Origin: CAZADA01 sp964526675
GTDB lineage: Bacteria > Pseudomonadota > Alphaproteobacteria > Caulobacterales > Maricaulaceae
DNA: 64,000 nucleotides
NCBI GenBank assembly: GCA_964526675.1
Contig: CAZGLY010000001.1
Coordinates: 62,001-126,000 of the forward strand
Direction: 5' to 3'
The position numbers and the translations under genes were made by a program. The notes below the pieces were generated by a model, which worked only from the letters and a program-made list of their open reading frames with translations, did no database searches and was not told the origin of the DNA. Shown here one piece after another: positions 16,997 through 25,965 of this stretch; position 1 is the stretch's first letter, and every line of letters starts with the position of its first letter.

Positions 16997-18172
16997 CTAA
17001 GCGGCCAACCGCGCGCCAAGACGGCTCAGGAACGCCGCGCCCTGGGCCAATTGATCCAGCGCAATGAACTCATCCGGCTGGTGCGCCTGGGCGATGGAGC
17101 CTGGCCCGCAGATCACGGCGGAAAAACCGCCCCGCTGGAACTGACCGCCTTCCGTCCCATAGGACGCGGTGCGCCGTTCATTGTCGCCAGTCAGCGCCCG
17201 GGCAAGCCGCTCAGCCGCGCCGTCATCCTCCACGGCGAGCGCTGGCACGTTGGAGAGCCGCGTCACGCGCACCGCCGCATCCGGGGCGGTGCGCCGCATG
17301 ACGGCCTCAACCTCCTGAGCTTTGGCGCGCAAACGCGCCTCCACCGCGTCGGCGTCATCCCACGGCGCCGGACGCATCAGGCTGACAAAGCGCGCGCGAC
17401 CGGCGAGGATGTTTTCCGCCGCGCCGCCGGACACGCAGCCGATCGTCAAGGTGCCATGCGGCGGATCAAAGGGGCTGTCGGCCGGGGCCGCGGCCTTTAG
17501 CTCCTCAGCGATCGCCAGCATGAAGTTCATCAGCGGAACCATATGGGTCACCGCGCATGCGCCGTCACGACCCACCAAACTCGAATGGGCCTCGTGGCCA
17601 AGAAGTTCGACCTCGAACCCCGAAAGCCCCTTGTGCGCGGAAATGACCTTCATCTCGGTCGGCTCGCCGATAATGGCGGCCTCCACCGGCGGTAAATCGG
17701 CAGCCATGCGCGCAATCATGGCCGGCGCGCCAAGGCAGCCGACCTCTTCATCATAGGAGAGCGCGTAGTGGATCGGTCGCGCCAGCCCGGCCGCCTGGAA
17801 CCCGTCCGCCGCGCTCAGCGCGAGCGCTAAAAAACCCTTCATGTCGCACGCGCCGCGCCCATAAAGACGCCCGTCCCGCTCCGTCAGGGTCCAAGGGTCG
17901 CTGGACCAGTCTTGCCCGTCGACGGGAACGACATCCGTGTGCCCGGAGAGGATGACGCCGCCGGGCGCGTCCGGCCCCACGCTGGCCATCAGATTGGCCT
18001 TAGTCCCCTCGCTGTTGAGGACCCGCGTCGTCCGCGCGCCGGCGGCCTGCAGCTTCGCTTCCGCATAAGCGATCAAGGCGAGGTTGGAGCCGCGGGACGT
18101 GGTGTCGAAGCCCACCAAGTCCGCAAGGGTCGCGCGGGCGTCCTGGGCCAAAGCATCAGCATCAAGGGTCAT
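16997..18172 (-). CDS. argE: Acetylornithine deacetylase
   Basis: The 391-residue M20-family zinc peptidase removes acetate from N-acetylornithine in arginine synthesis. Metal-binding blocks are in order: LSGHTDVVPVDGQDW near residue 75, YGRGACDMKGF near 108, SYDEEVGCLGAP near 140, IGEPTEM near 165, and the C-terminal HQPDEFI. The dimerisation domain includes KGLSGFEVELLGHEAHSS. Length and motif order match ArgE better than succinyl-diaminopimelate desuccinylase. No other arg gene is adjacent. The start ATG at 18172 gives a normal N-terminus. Confidence 0.88.
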   Translation of the reverse strand: MTLDADALAQDARATLADLVGFDTTSRGSNLALIAYAEAKLQAAGARTTRVLNSEGTKANLMASVGPDAPGGVILSGHTDVVPVDGQDWSSDPWTLTERDGRLYGRGACDMKGFLALALSAADGFQAAGLARPIHYALSYDEEVGCLGAPAMIARMAADLPPVEAAIIGEPTEMKVISAHKGLSGFEVELLGHEAHSSLVGRDGACAVTHMVPLMNFMLAIAEELKAAAPADSPFDPPHGTLTIGCVSGGAAENILAGRARFVSLMRPAPWDDADAVEARLRAKAQEVEAVMRRTAPDAAVRVTRLSNVPALAVEDDGAAERLARALTGDNERRTASYGTEGGQFQRGGFSAVICGPGSIAQAHQPDEFIALDQLAQGAAFLSRLGARLAA

Positions 18173-18220
18173 ACGCCGATGATAGGCTCGTCGCCCACTA
18201 TGTCGACCGGCCAGGCGCGA

Positions 18221-19435
18221 TCATTCGTCGGGGGTCTCCGCCCCAGCGTCGTCGGACGGTTCCGCAGCGACAGCGGGCTCGCCCGTCGCGCAATTGATCG
18301 TGGGGTCCGCCGGCGGCCCGTCCAACACGTCAATCAGCTCAACGGTGAACAACAGCGCTTCATTGGGCCCAATGTCCGCTCCGGCGCCAGGACGCCCGTA
18401 AGCGAGCTCCGGCTTCGCCGCCAACTCCCATGTCGCCCCCGGACGCATCAGCGCCAACGCCTCAACCCAGGCGGGGATCAGCCGGTCGGAGGGAAACGCC
18501 GCCGGCTGGCCGCGAGCATAAGAGCTGTCGAACTCGGCGCCGTCGATCAACGTGCCGCGATAGTGGACACAGACAAACTCGCCCGGCGTCGGCGGCTCGC
18601 GCTCCACGTCTCCCGCGGCAACCACGCGGTATTGCAACCCCGTGTCCGTCACGATCACGCCGTCCTTGGCGGCGTTCTCCGCCAAGAACGCCTCCGCGCG
18701 TTCGAGGTTCGCGGCGGCGGCCTCCTTGTTCGCCAGACAATCGCCGCCCGGCGGCACGCCCGGGCGATCGAGCGCCTCGAACAGTTCGATCTCGAAGATC
18801 AGCGCCGCATTCGGCCCAATGGCGTCGCCTGCGCCAGCCTCGCCATAGCCCAACGCCGGGGGAATGAACGCCTGCAGCCGATCGCCCACGTCCATGAGCT
18901 GCAACGCTTCAGAGAATCCTGGGATCACGCCGCCCAACGGGAACATGGCGGCCTGCTCCCGTCCGTAGGAGCTGTCGAACTCCGTGCCGTCGATCAGCGT
19001 GCCGCGATAATGCACGCACACAAACTGGCCAGGCGTCGGGCGCGCGTCGGCCGTGTCGCCGGAGTCTTCCAAAACGCGGTACTGAAGCCCGCTGTCGGTG
19101 ACGGTGATCCCCTCGGACGCAGCGTTCCCGGCCAGATAAGCCTCCGCCTCCGCAAGGTTCGCAGCGGCCAACGCCGCGCGCTCTTCTTCCGCGCGGCGTT
19201 CTTCCGCCTCACGCTCGGCAATGGCGGCGCGCGCCTCCGCTTCGAGCGCCGGCTCCACACCGCTCAGCGGCTCCAGCGCCTCCGTGCCGGGCGCGGCGCG
19301 CACGCTTTCCGTCACACCTTCGTCGAGGGAAACCGGCGGTTCGCCGCCATCACCGCACGCCGCCACGCCCATGATCAGCGTCGCCGCCGCCGTGCGCTGC
19401 GCCGTGGCGCGCCAGCCCTCTGCCCTTACGCCCAT
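18221..19435 (-). CDS. Lipoprotein with two tandem FKBP-type peptidyl-prolyl isomerase domains
   Basis: The 404-residue protein has a lipoprotein signal (lipobox IMGVAAC), a charged helical linker of Glu/Arg/Ala (about 65-110) and two FKBP domains at about 110-215 and 255-355. Each repeat has the same helix plus ITVTDSGLQYRV-like lead-in, VHYRGTLIDG, EFDSSY and a C-terminal LGYGEAGAG or LAYGRPGAG loop. The FKBP pocket residues (Tyr, Phe-Asp, Ile-Pro, Tyr, Phe) are kept in both, so both may be active in the periplasm as folding catalysts, like Mip/FkpA. An intragenic duplication is evident. The ATG at 19435, preceded by GGGGGA, is chosen over an upstream TTG. Confidence 0.85.
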   Translation of the reverse strand: MGVRAEGWRATAQRTAAATLIMGVAACGDGGEPPVSLDEGVTESVRAAPGTEALEPLSGVEPALEAEARAAIAEREAEERRAEEERAALAAANLAEAEAYLAGNAASEGITVTDSGLQYRVLEDSGDTADARPTPGQFVCVHYRGTLIDGTEFDSSYGREQAAMFPLGGVIPGFSEALQLMDVGDRLQAFIPPALGYGEAGAGDAIGPNAALIFEIELFEALDRPGVPPGGDCLANKEAAAANLERAEAFLAENAAKDGVIVTDTGLQYRVVAAGDVEREPPTPGEFVCVHYRGTLIDGAEFDSSYARGQPAAFPSDRLIPAWVEALALMRPGATWELAAKPELAYGRPGAGADIGPNEALLFTVELIDVLDGPPADPTINCATGEPAVAAEPSDDAGAETPDE

Positions 19436-19543
19436 GGCGACATCCCCCAAACTTCGACCCTATACTCCGGCCGCATACGACCCGTGCGGCACCCTTTCAC
19501 GGGCGCGCAAAAAGAGAAAGGGGCGCGCGCACGCCGCCGCCCG

Positions 19544-20851
19544 CTACTCGCGCTCGTCCAGAATGCGGGCTCGGGGAAACCCGGAGCGCCGCAGCCGGGC
19601 GACAACCGCCTCCGTGATCGCCGCGTCATCCGTTTCGATGACGAAATCGACGCGAGTCTCCTTTGCAGGCACATCCACCACCATGCGGTTGTGCAAGACG
19701 TCAATGATGTTCACGCCCTCCGCCGTCAGCGCGGCGGTCACCTCCGCCAAACTGCCGGGACGGTCAAAGCACTCCACGCGCAACCGCGCGCGCCGGCGGG
19801 TCCGGACGAGATGCCGCGCCAGCACCTGCGCCAACAACCGCGCGTCGATGTTGCCGCCACAGACATGCAGCCCCACCGCGCGCTCGCGCACCCGATCCTC
19901 ATGTTCAATCACAGCGGCCAAACCCAAAGCGCCGGCGCCTTCCGTGACCAGCTTCTCGGTCATCGCCAGCGCCACGATCGCCTCCTCGATCGCCGGTTCA
20001 CTGACGAGAACGATGTCCTGTGCGGTCAGACTCAGATTTCGGCACAGCGCCGCCGTCAGCGCGCCCGCGCGCTTCACCGCGACGCCCTCAGCGATGGTGT
20101 GGCCGCCGAGCACGCCGTGCCGCGCCTCCGGATCGCCCTCGACGTCGAGCGCCTCCGCGTTCTCGCTCAACGCCAAACGCATGCTGGGATACATGGCCGG
20201 CTCCACGCCCAGAACCTCGCGCCGGGGTCCCCCCGCCGCTTGCGCCGCCAACAACGCGCCAGCGATCAAGCCGCCGCCCCCAACGGGGATCAGCAGCGTG
20301 TCGATGTCCGGCGCATCCTCAAGGAATTCAAGGATCCCGACGCCCTGGCCGGCGATCACCGCCGCGTCGTCGAACGGATGGATCAGCGTCAGCCCCTCGT
20401 CGGCTTCGAGCCGCCGGGCCTCCGCGAGGGCGTCGTCAAACGCCTCGCCCTCCAACACGACCCGCGCGCCGAGACGACGGGTTCCCGCGATCTTCACCTG
20501 TGGCGTGTGCGTCGCCATCACAACGGTGACGGCCACGCCGAGACGTCCGCCGTGATACGCAAGCGCTTGGGCGTGATTGCCGGCGGACGCGGTCACGACC
20601 CCGCGCCGCGCTTGGTCGGGGCTCAGCTTGAGGAGCGCGTTCAACGCCCCTCGCTCCTTAAACGCGCCGGTCGGCAGCAGCGTGTCGAGCTTCAGCCAAA
20701 TGTTGCGGGCGCCGGACTGCCGCGCGAGAGCCGGCGCCGCGCGCGCCGGGGTGCGCTCAACCGCCTCGCCCAAACGCGCGCGGGCCGCCAGCACGTCCTC
20801 CGGGGTCAACGCAGAAGCGTCCGCCGCCTCGCGCGTCTCACTCACCGCCAT
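19544..20851 (-). CDS. Threonine ammonia-lyase with C-terminal ACT domain
   Basis: The 435-residue PLP enzyme converts threonine to 2-oxobutanoate, the first step to isoleucine. The PLP lysine is in LLPTGAFKERGALNAL near residue 60, the Ser/Gly loop is VTASAGNHAQALAYHG, and the phosphate-binding glycine run is LIPVGGGGLIAGAL. A C-terminal ACT domain (about 350-430, VECFDRPGSLAEVTAALTAE) suggests allosteric control. The size fits the TdcB/IlvA-like class with one ACT domain. The ATG at 20851 overlaps the end of the upstream M16 protease gene by 14 bp, so the two are probably in one transcript. Confidence 0.88.
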   Translation of the reverse strand: MAVSETREAADASALTPEDVLAARARLGEAVERTPARAAPALARQSGARNIWLKLDTLLPTGAFKERGALNALLKLSPDQARRGVVTASAGNHAQALAYHGGRLGVAVTVVMATHTPQVKIAGTRRLGARVVLEGEAFDDALAEARRLEADEGLTLIHPFDDAAVIAGQGVGILEFLEDAPDIDTLLIPVGGGGLIAGALLAAQAAGGPRREVLGVEPAMYPSMRLALSENAEALDVEGDPEARHGVLGGHTIAEGVAVKRAGALTAALCRNLSLTAQDIVLVSEPAIEEAIVALAMTEKLVTEGAGALGLAAVIEHEDRVRERAVGLHVCGGNIDARLLAQVLARHLVRTRRRARLRVECFDRPGSLAEVTAALTAEGVNIIDVLHNRMVVDVPAKETRVDFVIETDDAAITEAVVARLRRSGFPRARILDERE

Positions 20852-23822
20852 CAGAGCCCGCGTCCGCAGCGTCGGCCGCGGGGCGCAGATCCTCCGCCGC
20901 GCGCGATTCATGGACGATCGCGACCCGCAGCGCCGCGTCCGGACGCAGATAGGCCGCCGCCGTCTGCGCCACCTCCTCGCGCGTGATCGCGGCGTAGTCT
21001 TCCATCCGCGTCAGGGTGCGCTCGAGATACCGCGGTTGGGTCTGCGCCGTGGTCGCGAGGCGGAGCCAATAGCCGTTGTCTTCCAAGCTCTCCTCGATCT
21101 GCTCCAGCAGCGGCCGACGGGCGCGCTCAAGCTCATCCTCGCTGATGTCGCCTGCCGCCAACTCCGCCGCAATCTCGTCGATGATCGCGAAGTAGGGCGC
21201 GACATCGTCGGGCGTGAGCGCCAAGCTCACAAAGAAATAGCCAAAGCCCGGGTTCACCCGCGACGTCAGCCCGCTCGCGCGCGGCGAATACGTCGCGCCT
21301 TCTTGCTCGCGGATGCGCGCGATGAGTTTCAGATCCATCACGCGCTCAAGGAGAACCAGACGCCGCGCGATCGCGACATCACCGTCGTCCGTCGTCGGCC
21401 AATACACATTGGCTTCGGCCTGATCCGCCTCGCCTGCATGGGTGAGGGTGACCAGGCTGCGATCGTCTGGAAAGCGCACAACCCGCGCCGCAGCAAACGG
21501 CTCCGGGTCGGCGCGCCGCGCGGGCAGCGCGCCGAACGTCGCGCCAACAGCCTCCAAAGCCGCCTCGGGAGCGATGTCGCCCACAACCCCGATCTCAACC
21601 GCGCCGTCGCCCAGCGCCCGCGCCAGCACGGTCCGCAAGTCGGCATAGCTGCGCGCGAGCAACGACTCCTTGGCGGGCAAGCCGTAGCGGGGGTCGCCGG
21701 AGCGCAGAAGACGCGGCACGTCGCGTCGACGCACGCTCGCCGGCTGCGCGTCCAACGTGTCGTAGACGATGTCGAACAGCTGGCGGTACTGCGCCTCCCC
21801 CTCCGGTCGGTAGCCTGGCGCGGTGACGTAGGCGGCGAACAACTGCAGCTGAAGCAGCAGGTCATCGGGCGTTGTGGCGGCGCTGAACACGAACGCGTCG
21901 TCTCCCACGCCGCTGTTCAAATCCCAGGTTCGCCCGGCCAGCAAAGACTGCAAGTCGTCGGCGCTGTGCGCCTCCAACCCGCCAAGGGTGAACGCGTTGT
22001 CAAAGAACTGAGAGAGACCCGGCAGCTCCTTCGGCATCTCCAAACGGCCGCCGCCGACGCGGACGCTGACGCGAACCACATCCTCTTCGAAATCGGTCTG
22101 TTTGACGTTGGCGCGCACGCCGTTCTCAAACCGCGCGCGCGTGATGGCGTGGGGCTCGGCGACATCTTGCTCCGCCACGGCGCCGGGATCGCCAAACGTC
22201 GTGTACGCGAACTCCCCGCCGCCAAGATCCGTCGGCGGCGCGACCGCAACGGCCTGGCTTTCCGCGAGCACGGCGAGGATCGCCTCCTCTGCGTCCGGCA
22301 CAGGCGCGTTGTTGGCGAGAAACACCAAGGGATCCGGGCCCGTCCACCGGGCGCGGAACGCCTCCAGCACCGCCTCGGGCGTCACCTCCGGAGCCGCCGC
22401 CTCAAACTGGGCCAGGTTGGCGTCCGGGTGCGAGAACACGTCCGACGCGCCGAAGGCCCGCGTGACCCGGTCCGCCAGAGCCGGCGTTTCGCGCGTGTCC
22501 GCCTGATCGGCGGCGTTCTCGAGCCGTGTGCGGAGGTTCGCGAGTTGCTCGTTCACTTCCGCGGCCGTGAAGCCGTGCTCAACCGCCCGACGCAGCTCCT
22601 GCTCCGCCAGGGCCAACGCCGCACGCCAGTCCTCCGGCCGCGACACAATCTCCAGTGACGCCATATCGGCGGCCTTCGTGCCGAACACGGGTCCGGAGGC
22701 GACCATCGCCTGGAGGAAACGCGCGTCGGGATCGCGCGACAACCGCTGGAGACGTCGCGCCAGAACGCCTTCCCCCACGCCCTCAAGCAGCTCTTGGCGA
22801 CGCATATCAAGCGTGTCCGGGCGCGGCGCCGAGGGGGTCACGAAGTACAGTCCAGCGATCGTGTACATGTCCGGGTCGGTGAAAAACCCGGCTTCGGTCG
22901 TCCGCTCGCGGACCACGCCCAAATCGGGGTCGAGACCCGGCTCCGCCGGCGGCGTCCACCCGCCGAAGGCGTCGCGCAGCTTCGCTTCCATCTCGTCCAC
23001 GTCGAAGTCGCCCACAGCCGCGACGAAGGCCCGCTCCGGCGTGTAATAGGCGTCGTAGAGAGCCTTCATCCGCTCCGCCGGGGCCGTCTCGATCACCTCG
23101 ACCAACCCGATGGGCAGACGCTCTGAAATCAGCGAATCCGGAAACAGAAACCGGTTGCGTTCACGCAGATACCGCAGGCCAAAGGTGTCGCGCACCCGCT
23201 CCTCGGAGAGGACGACGCCGCGCTCGCGATCCACCGCCTCCGGATCAAAGAGCGCCTCGCTGACCATCTCGCTCAAGATGGACAGCGCCGCATCCACGGT
23301 CTCGGTGTCCGTGGACGGCAGATCGAGCTGGTACACCGTCTCGTGAAACGCCGTGTACGCGTTGGTGTCCGCGCCAAAGGCGAGGCCAAACCGCTCTAAC
23401 ATCTTCACGAGTTCGTCTTCGGCGATGTTGGTCGTGCCGTTGAACGCCATGTGCTCAATGAAATGGGCAAGGCCGCGTTCGTCCTCCGCCTCATTGAGCG
23501 AGCCCATGTCGATGCGCACGCGCAGCGCGGCGGTGTTTGTCGGCGTGTCATTGGCCATGACGGCGTAGCGCAGGCCGTTCTCCAGCCGCCCGTAACGGAC
23601 GAGCGGGTCGGCGGACACATCGCTGGCGTCGTGGGGAAAGACCCCCGCCGCCACCAGCTCTTGCGCCGCGACGGCCGCGTCTTCGGAGGCGGCGTCGGCC
23701 ACGCTCGGCGCCTCAGGAGTGGGCGCGGGCGCGTCGGGCGCCTCAGGAGCCGGAGCGTCGCGCTCGCCGCAACCGATGGCGGTCAGCGCCAACGCGAGGG
23801 GAACAATCACACGGAGCGCCAT
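20838..23822 (-). CDS. M16-family zinc metalloprotease, probable lipoprotein
   Basis: The 994-residue protein is an insulinase/pitrilysin-type protease. After a lipoprotein signal (lipobox LTAIGC, Cys 18) and a Pro/Ala/Glu linker comes the inverted zinc motif HFIEHMAFNGT (HxxEH), with the downstream Glu in the segment EDELVKMLERFGLAFGADTNAYT. A second, non-catalytic M16 half lies after about residue 500. Proteins of this type sit in the periplasm or at the outer membrane and degrade peptides. The ATG at 23822 gives the signal peptide; the 24 upstream open codons are rejected. The downstream threonine ammonia-lyase gene overlaps its end. Confidence 0.9.
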   Translation of the reverse strand: MALRVIVPLALALTAIGCGERDAPAPEAPDAPAPTPEAPSVADAASEDAAVAAQELVAAGVFPHDASDVSADPLVRYGRLENGLRYAVMANDTPTNTAALRVRIDMGSLNEAEDERGLAHFIEHMAFNGTTNIAEDELVKMLERFGLAFGADTNAYTAFHETVYQLDLPSTDTETVDAALSILSEMVSEALFDPEAVDRERGVVLSEERVRDTFGLRYLRERNRFLFPDSLISERLPIGLVEVIETAPAERMKALYDAYYTPERAFVAAVGDFDVDEMEAKLRDAFGGWTPPAEPGLDPDLGVVRERTTEAGFFTDPDMYTIAGLYFVTPSAPRPDTLDMRRQELLEGVGEGVLARRLQRLSRDPDARFLQAMVASGPVFGTKAADMASLEIVSRPEDWRAALALAEQELRRAVEHGFTAAEVNEQLANLRTRLENAADQADTRETPALADRVTRAFGASDVFSHPDANLAQFEAAAPEVTPEAVLEAFRARWTGPDPLVFLANNAPVPDAEEAILAVLAESQAVAVAPPTDLGGGEFAYTTFGDPGAVAEQDVAEPHAITRARFENGVRANVKQTDFEEDVVRVSVRVGGGRLEMPKELPGLSQFFDNAFTLGGLEAHSADDLQSLLAGRTWDLNSGVGDDAFVFSAATTPDDLLLQLQLFAAYVTAPGYRPEGEAQYRQLFDIVYDTLDAQPASVRRRDVPRLLRSGDPRYGLPAKESLLARSYADLRTVLARALGDGAVEIGVVGDIAPEAALEAVGATFGALPARRADPEPFAAARVVRFPDDRSLVTLTHAGEADQAEANVYWPTTDDGDVAIARRLVLLERVMDLKLIARIREQEGATYSPRASGLTSRVNPGFGYFFVSLALTPDDVAPYFAIIDEIAAELAAGDISEDELERARRPLLEQIEESLEDNGYWLRLATTAQTQPRYLERTLTRMEDYAAITREEVAQTAAAYLRPDAALRVAIVHESRAAEDLRPAADAADAGSDGGE

Positions 23823-23933
23823 AGTCTGTCCTTTGACGGCAAATTTTGGCCGACCGTACCACCCGCGCGCATCACGGCAAACGCCGCCAATCACGGCCAG
23901 CGGCGCCCCCCCACGCCCCGTTGTGTCAGCGCC

Positions 23934-25853
23934 TCACGCGATCAGGCCGGGCCCATGGGCATGGGGATCGTGCTCGGCGACCCAATGGCCGGGCCCGATT
24001 TCCACGAGTTGTGGACGGTAGATGGCGTCGGCCGCCGCGCCGGGGGTTCTCTCTGACGCCGCCGGCAAGCGCGACGGCATGAAACGCAGCCCCGCCAACG
24101 GATCAAGCGGACTGGGCGGGTCGCCCGAGAGCGCCACCCGCGCGCGCGTCTTCTCAACCGTGGGGTCGGGGATCGGCGCCGCCGACAGCAGCGCTTGCGT
24201 GTAAGGGTGACGCGGGCCCGCGTAGAGCGCGTCGCGATCCGCGAACTCCACCGCGCGCCCCAAATACAACACCAGAACCCGATGAGAGATCTCGCGCACC
24301 ACCGACAAGTCATGGCTGATGAACATCATCGCCAGACCAAACTGGTTCTGCAGATCAATCAGCAAGTTGAGGATCTGCGCTTGCACCGACACATCCAGCG
24401 CCGACACCGCCTCGTCGCAGACCACGAGCTTCGGCTCGACAATCATGGCGCGGGCGATGCCGACGCGCTGGTTCTGCCCGCCGGACAGCTCGTGCGGATA
24501 GCGGTTGATCAACGCGGGATCCAAACCACACCGCACCATCATCGCCCGCGTGAGGTCCGCCCGCTCGCGCGCTTTCAGCCCCGGACGGTGCGCGGTCAGG
24601 GGCTCAGCGATGGAGCCGCCCACCGTCATCCGCGGATCCAGTGAGGCGAGGGGGTCTTGAAACACGATCTGGACGTTGGCGCGCGCCGACCGCAGGTCTT
24701 TGTCAGACAGCGTGTCATTCGCCCGGCCAATCCACGCGACCGTGCCAGCGGTCCGCGGCAGCAGCTCCAGCACGGCCCGAGCCAGCGTGGACTTGCCGCA
24801 ACCGGACTCCCCCACCACGCCGAGCGTCTCTCCCGCACGCAGCGTGACGTTGACGCCATCCACGGCGCGCAAATGCCGCCGCCGCCCGAACGGGCCGCCC
24901 TCCGTCCGCACCGGGAACCACACCTTCACGTCCCGCGCATCGAGCACGACCGGCGCGGCGTCCGGCGGGACCGGGCTCAGCGGCGGCGCGCCGGGGCGGT
25001 TCGGCCGGTCCAAACGCGGCGCGGCCTCCAGCAGCATGCGCGTGTAGGGATCACGCGGCCGCGCGAACACGTGTTCCGCCGGCCCCTCCTCCACAGCGCG
25101 ACCGTTCTTCATCACCATGACGCGGTCCGCCATGCGGGCCACCACGCCCATATCGTGGGTGATCAAGATCAGGCCCGCGCGCGTGTCGCGTTTGAGTTCG
25201 TCCATAATGTCGAGGACTTGAGCCTGCACCGTGACGTCCAGGGCGGTGGTCGGCTCATCCGCGATCAACACGTCCGGCTCGCACAGCATTGCGATGGCGA
25301 TCATGACGCGCTGGCGCATGCCCCCGGACAGCTCATGGGGATGCTGGCCCATGCGGCGCCGCGGATCGGGGATGCGGACCCGCTCCAACCACTCCACGCA
25401 GCGCGCCTCCGCCTGGGCGCCCTGCACGCCGAGGTGAACCTTCAGCGCTTCTTTCATTTGGCTGCCCACACGCATGTGCGGGGTCAACGACGTCAGAGGG
25501 TCTTGGAAGATCATGCTGATCTTGCGCCCACGCACGCGGTTGAGCCGTCTGGGCGACAGCCCCAGCAGCTCCTCGCCGCGATAGCGGACCGATCCCTCCA
25601 AGCGGCCGTTGTCAGCCAACAGCCCCATGGCGGCGAGAAAGGTCTGGCTCTTGCCGGAGCCCGATTCACCGACAACGGCGACACACTCGCCGGAGTGGAG
25701 CGCCAAGTTCACCCCGCCCACGGCCGTGATTTCACCGTCGGGCGTGTCGAAGCGGACGTGCATGTCGGCCAACGCCAAAATCGGGGCGTGGTCGCCAGTC
25801 GCGGCCGGCGTGGCGGCGCGTGTGTTGGCCGCGCCAAGACTGTCTAAGCTCAC
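23934..25853 (-). CDS. Fused dipeptide/oligopeptide ABC transporter ATP-binding protein (DppD-DppF type)
   Basis: The 639-residue protein contains two complete ABC ATPase domains. The first has Walker A GESGSGKS, signature LSGGMRQRV and ADEPTTALD. The second has GESGCGKS, LSGGQNQRVGIARAM and CDEAVSALD. The layout is that of YejF or fused DppD-DppF, which power uptake of peptides or microcin-like compounds. The usual Cys-rich C-terminal motif (CxFxxRCP) reads LRFMPSRLPAAS, so its cysteines are gone. No permease or binding-protein gene is adjacent, so the partners must be elsewhere. Start is GTG at 25853. Confidence 0.88.
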   Translation of the reverse strand: MSLDSLGAANTRAATPAATGDHAPILALADMHVRFDTPDGEITAVGGVNLALHSGECVAVVGESGSGKSQTFLAAMGLLADNGRLEGSVRYRGEELLGLSPRRLNRVRGRKISMIFQDPLTSLTPHMRVGSQMKEALKVHLGVQGAQAEARCVEWLERVRIPDPRRRMGQHPHELSGGMRQRVMIAIAMLCEPDVLIADEPTTALDVTVQAQVLDIMDELKRDTRAGLILITHDMGVVARMADRVMVMKNGRAVEEGPAEHVFARPRDPYTRMLLEAAPRLDRPNRPGAPPLSPVPPDAAPVVLDARDVKVWFPVRTEGGPFGRRRHLRAVDGVNVTLRAGETLGVVGESGCGKSTLARAVLELLPRTAGTVAWIGRANDTLSDKDLRSARANVQIVFQDPLASLDPRMTVGGSIAEPLTAHRPGLKARERADLTRAMMVRCGLDPALINRYPHELSGGQNQRVGIARAMIVEPKLVVCDEAVSALDVSVQAQILNLLIDLQNQFGLAMMFISHDLSVVREISHRVLVLYLGRAVEFADRDALYAGPRHPYTQALLSAAPIPDPTVEKTRARVALSGDPPSPLDPLAGLRFMPSRLPAASERTPGAAADAIYRPQLVEIGPGHWVAEHDPHAHGPGLIA

Positions 25854-25965
25854 CCAACGCTCCCGAGGTCGTCCATGACCAGCGGAGCGTAGAGGACAGG
25901 CCGCATCACGCCCAGCCGAGACCTCAGCGGCGCCCGGGCGCGATCAGCCCCCGCGACGGCGGCGT

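Noticed and set aside
17912..20986. Very long plus-strand open frame of 1024 codons
   Set aside because: It lies antisense to argE, the FKBP gene and the threonine ammonia-lyase gene, which all have clear motifs. High GC makes stop codons rare, and the translation is Arg/Ala/Gln-rich without any family motif.
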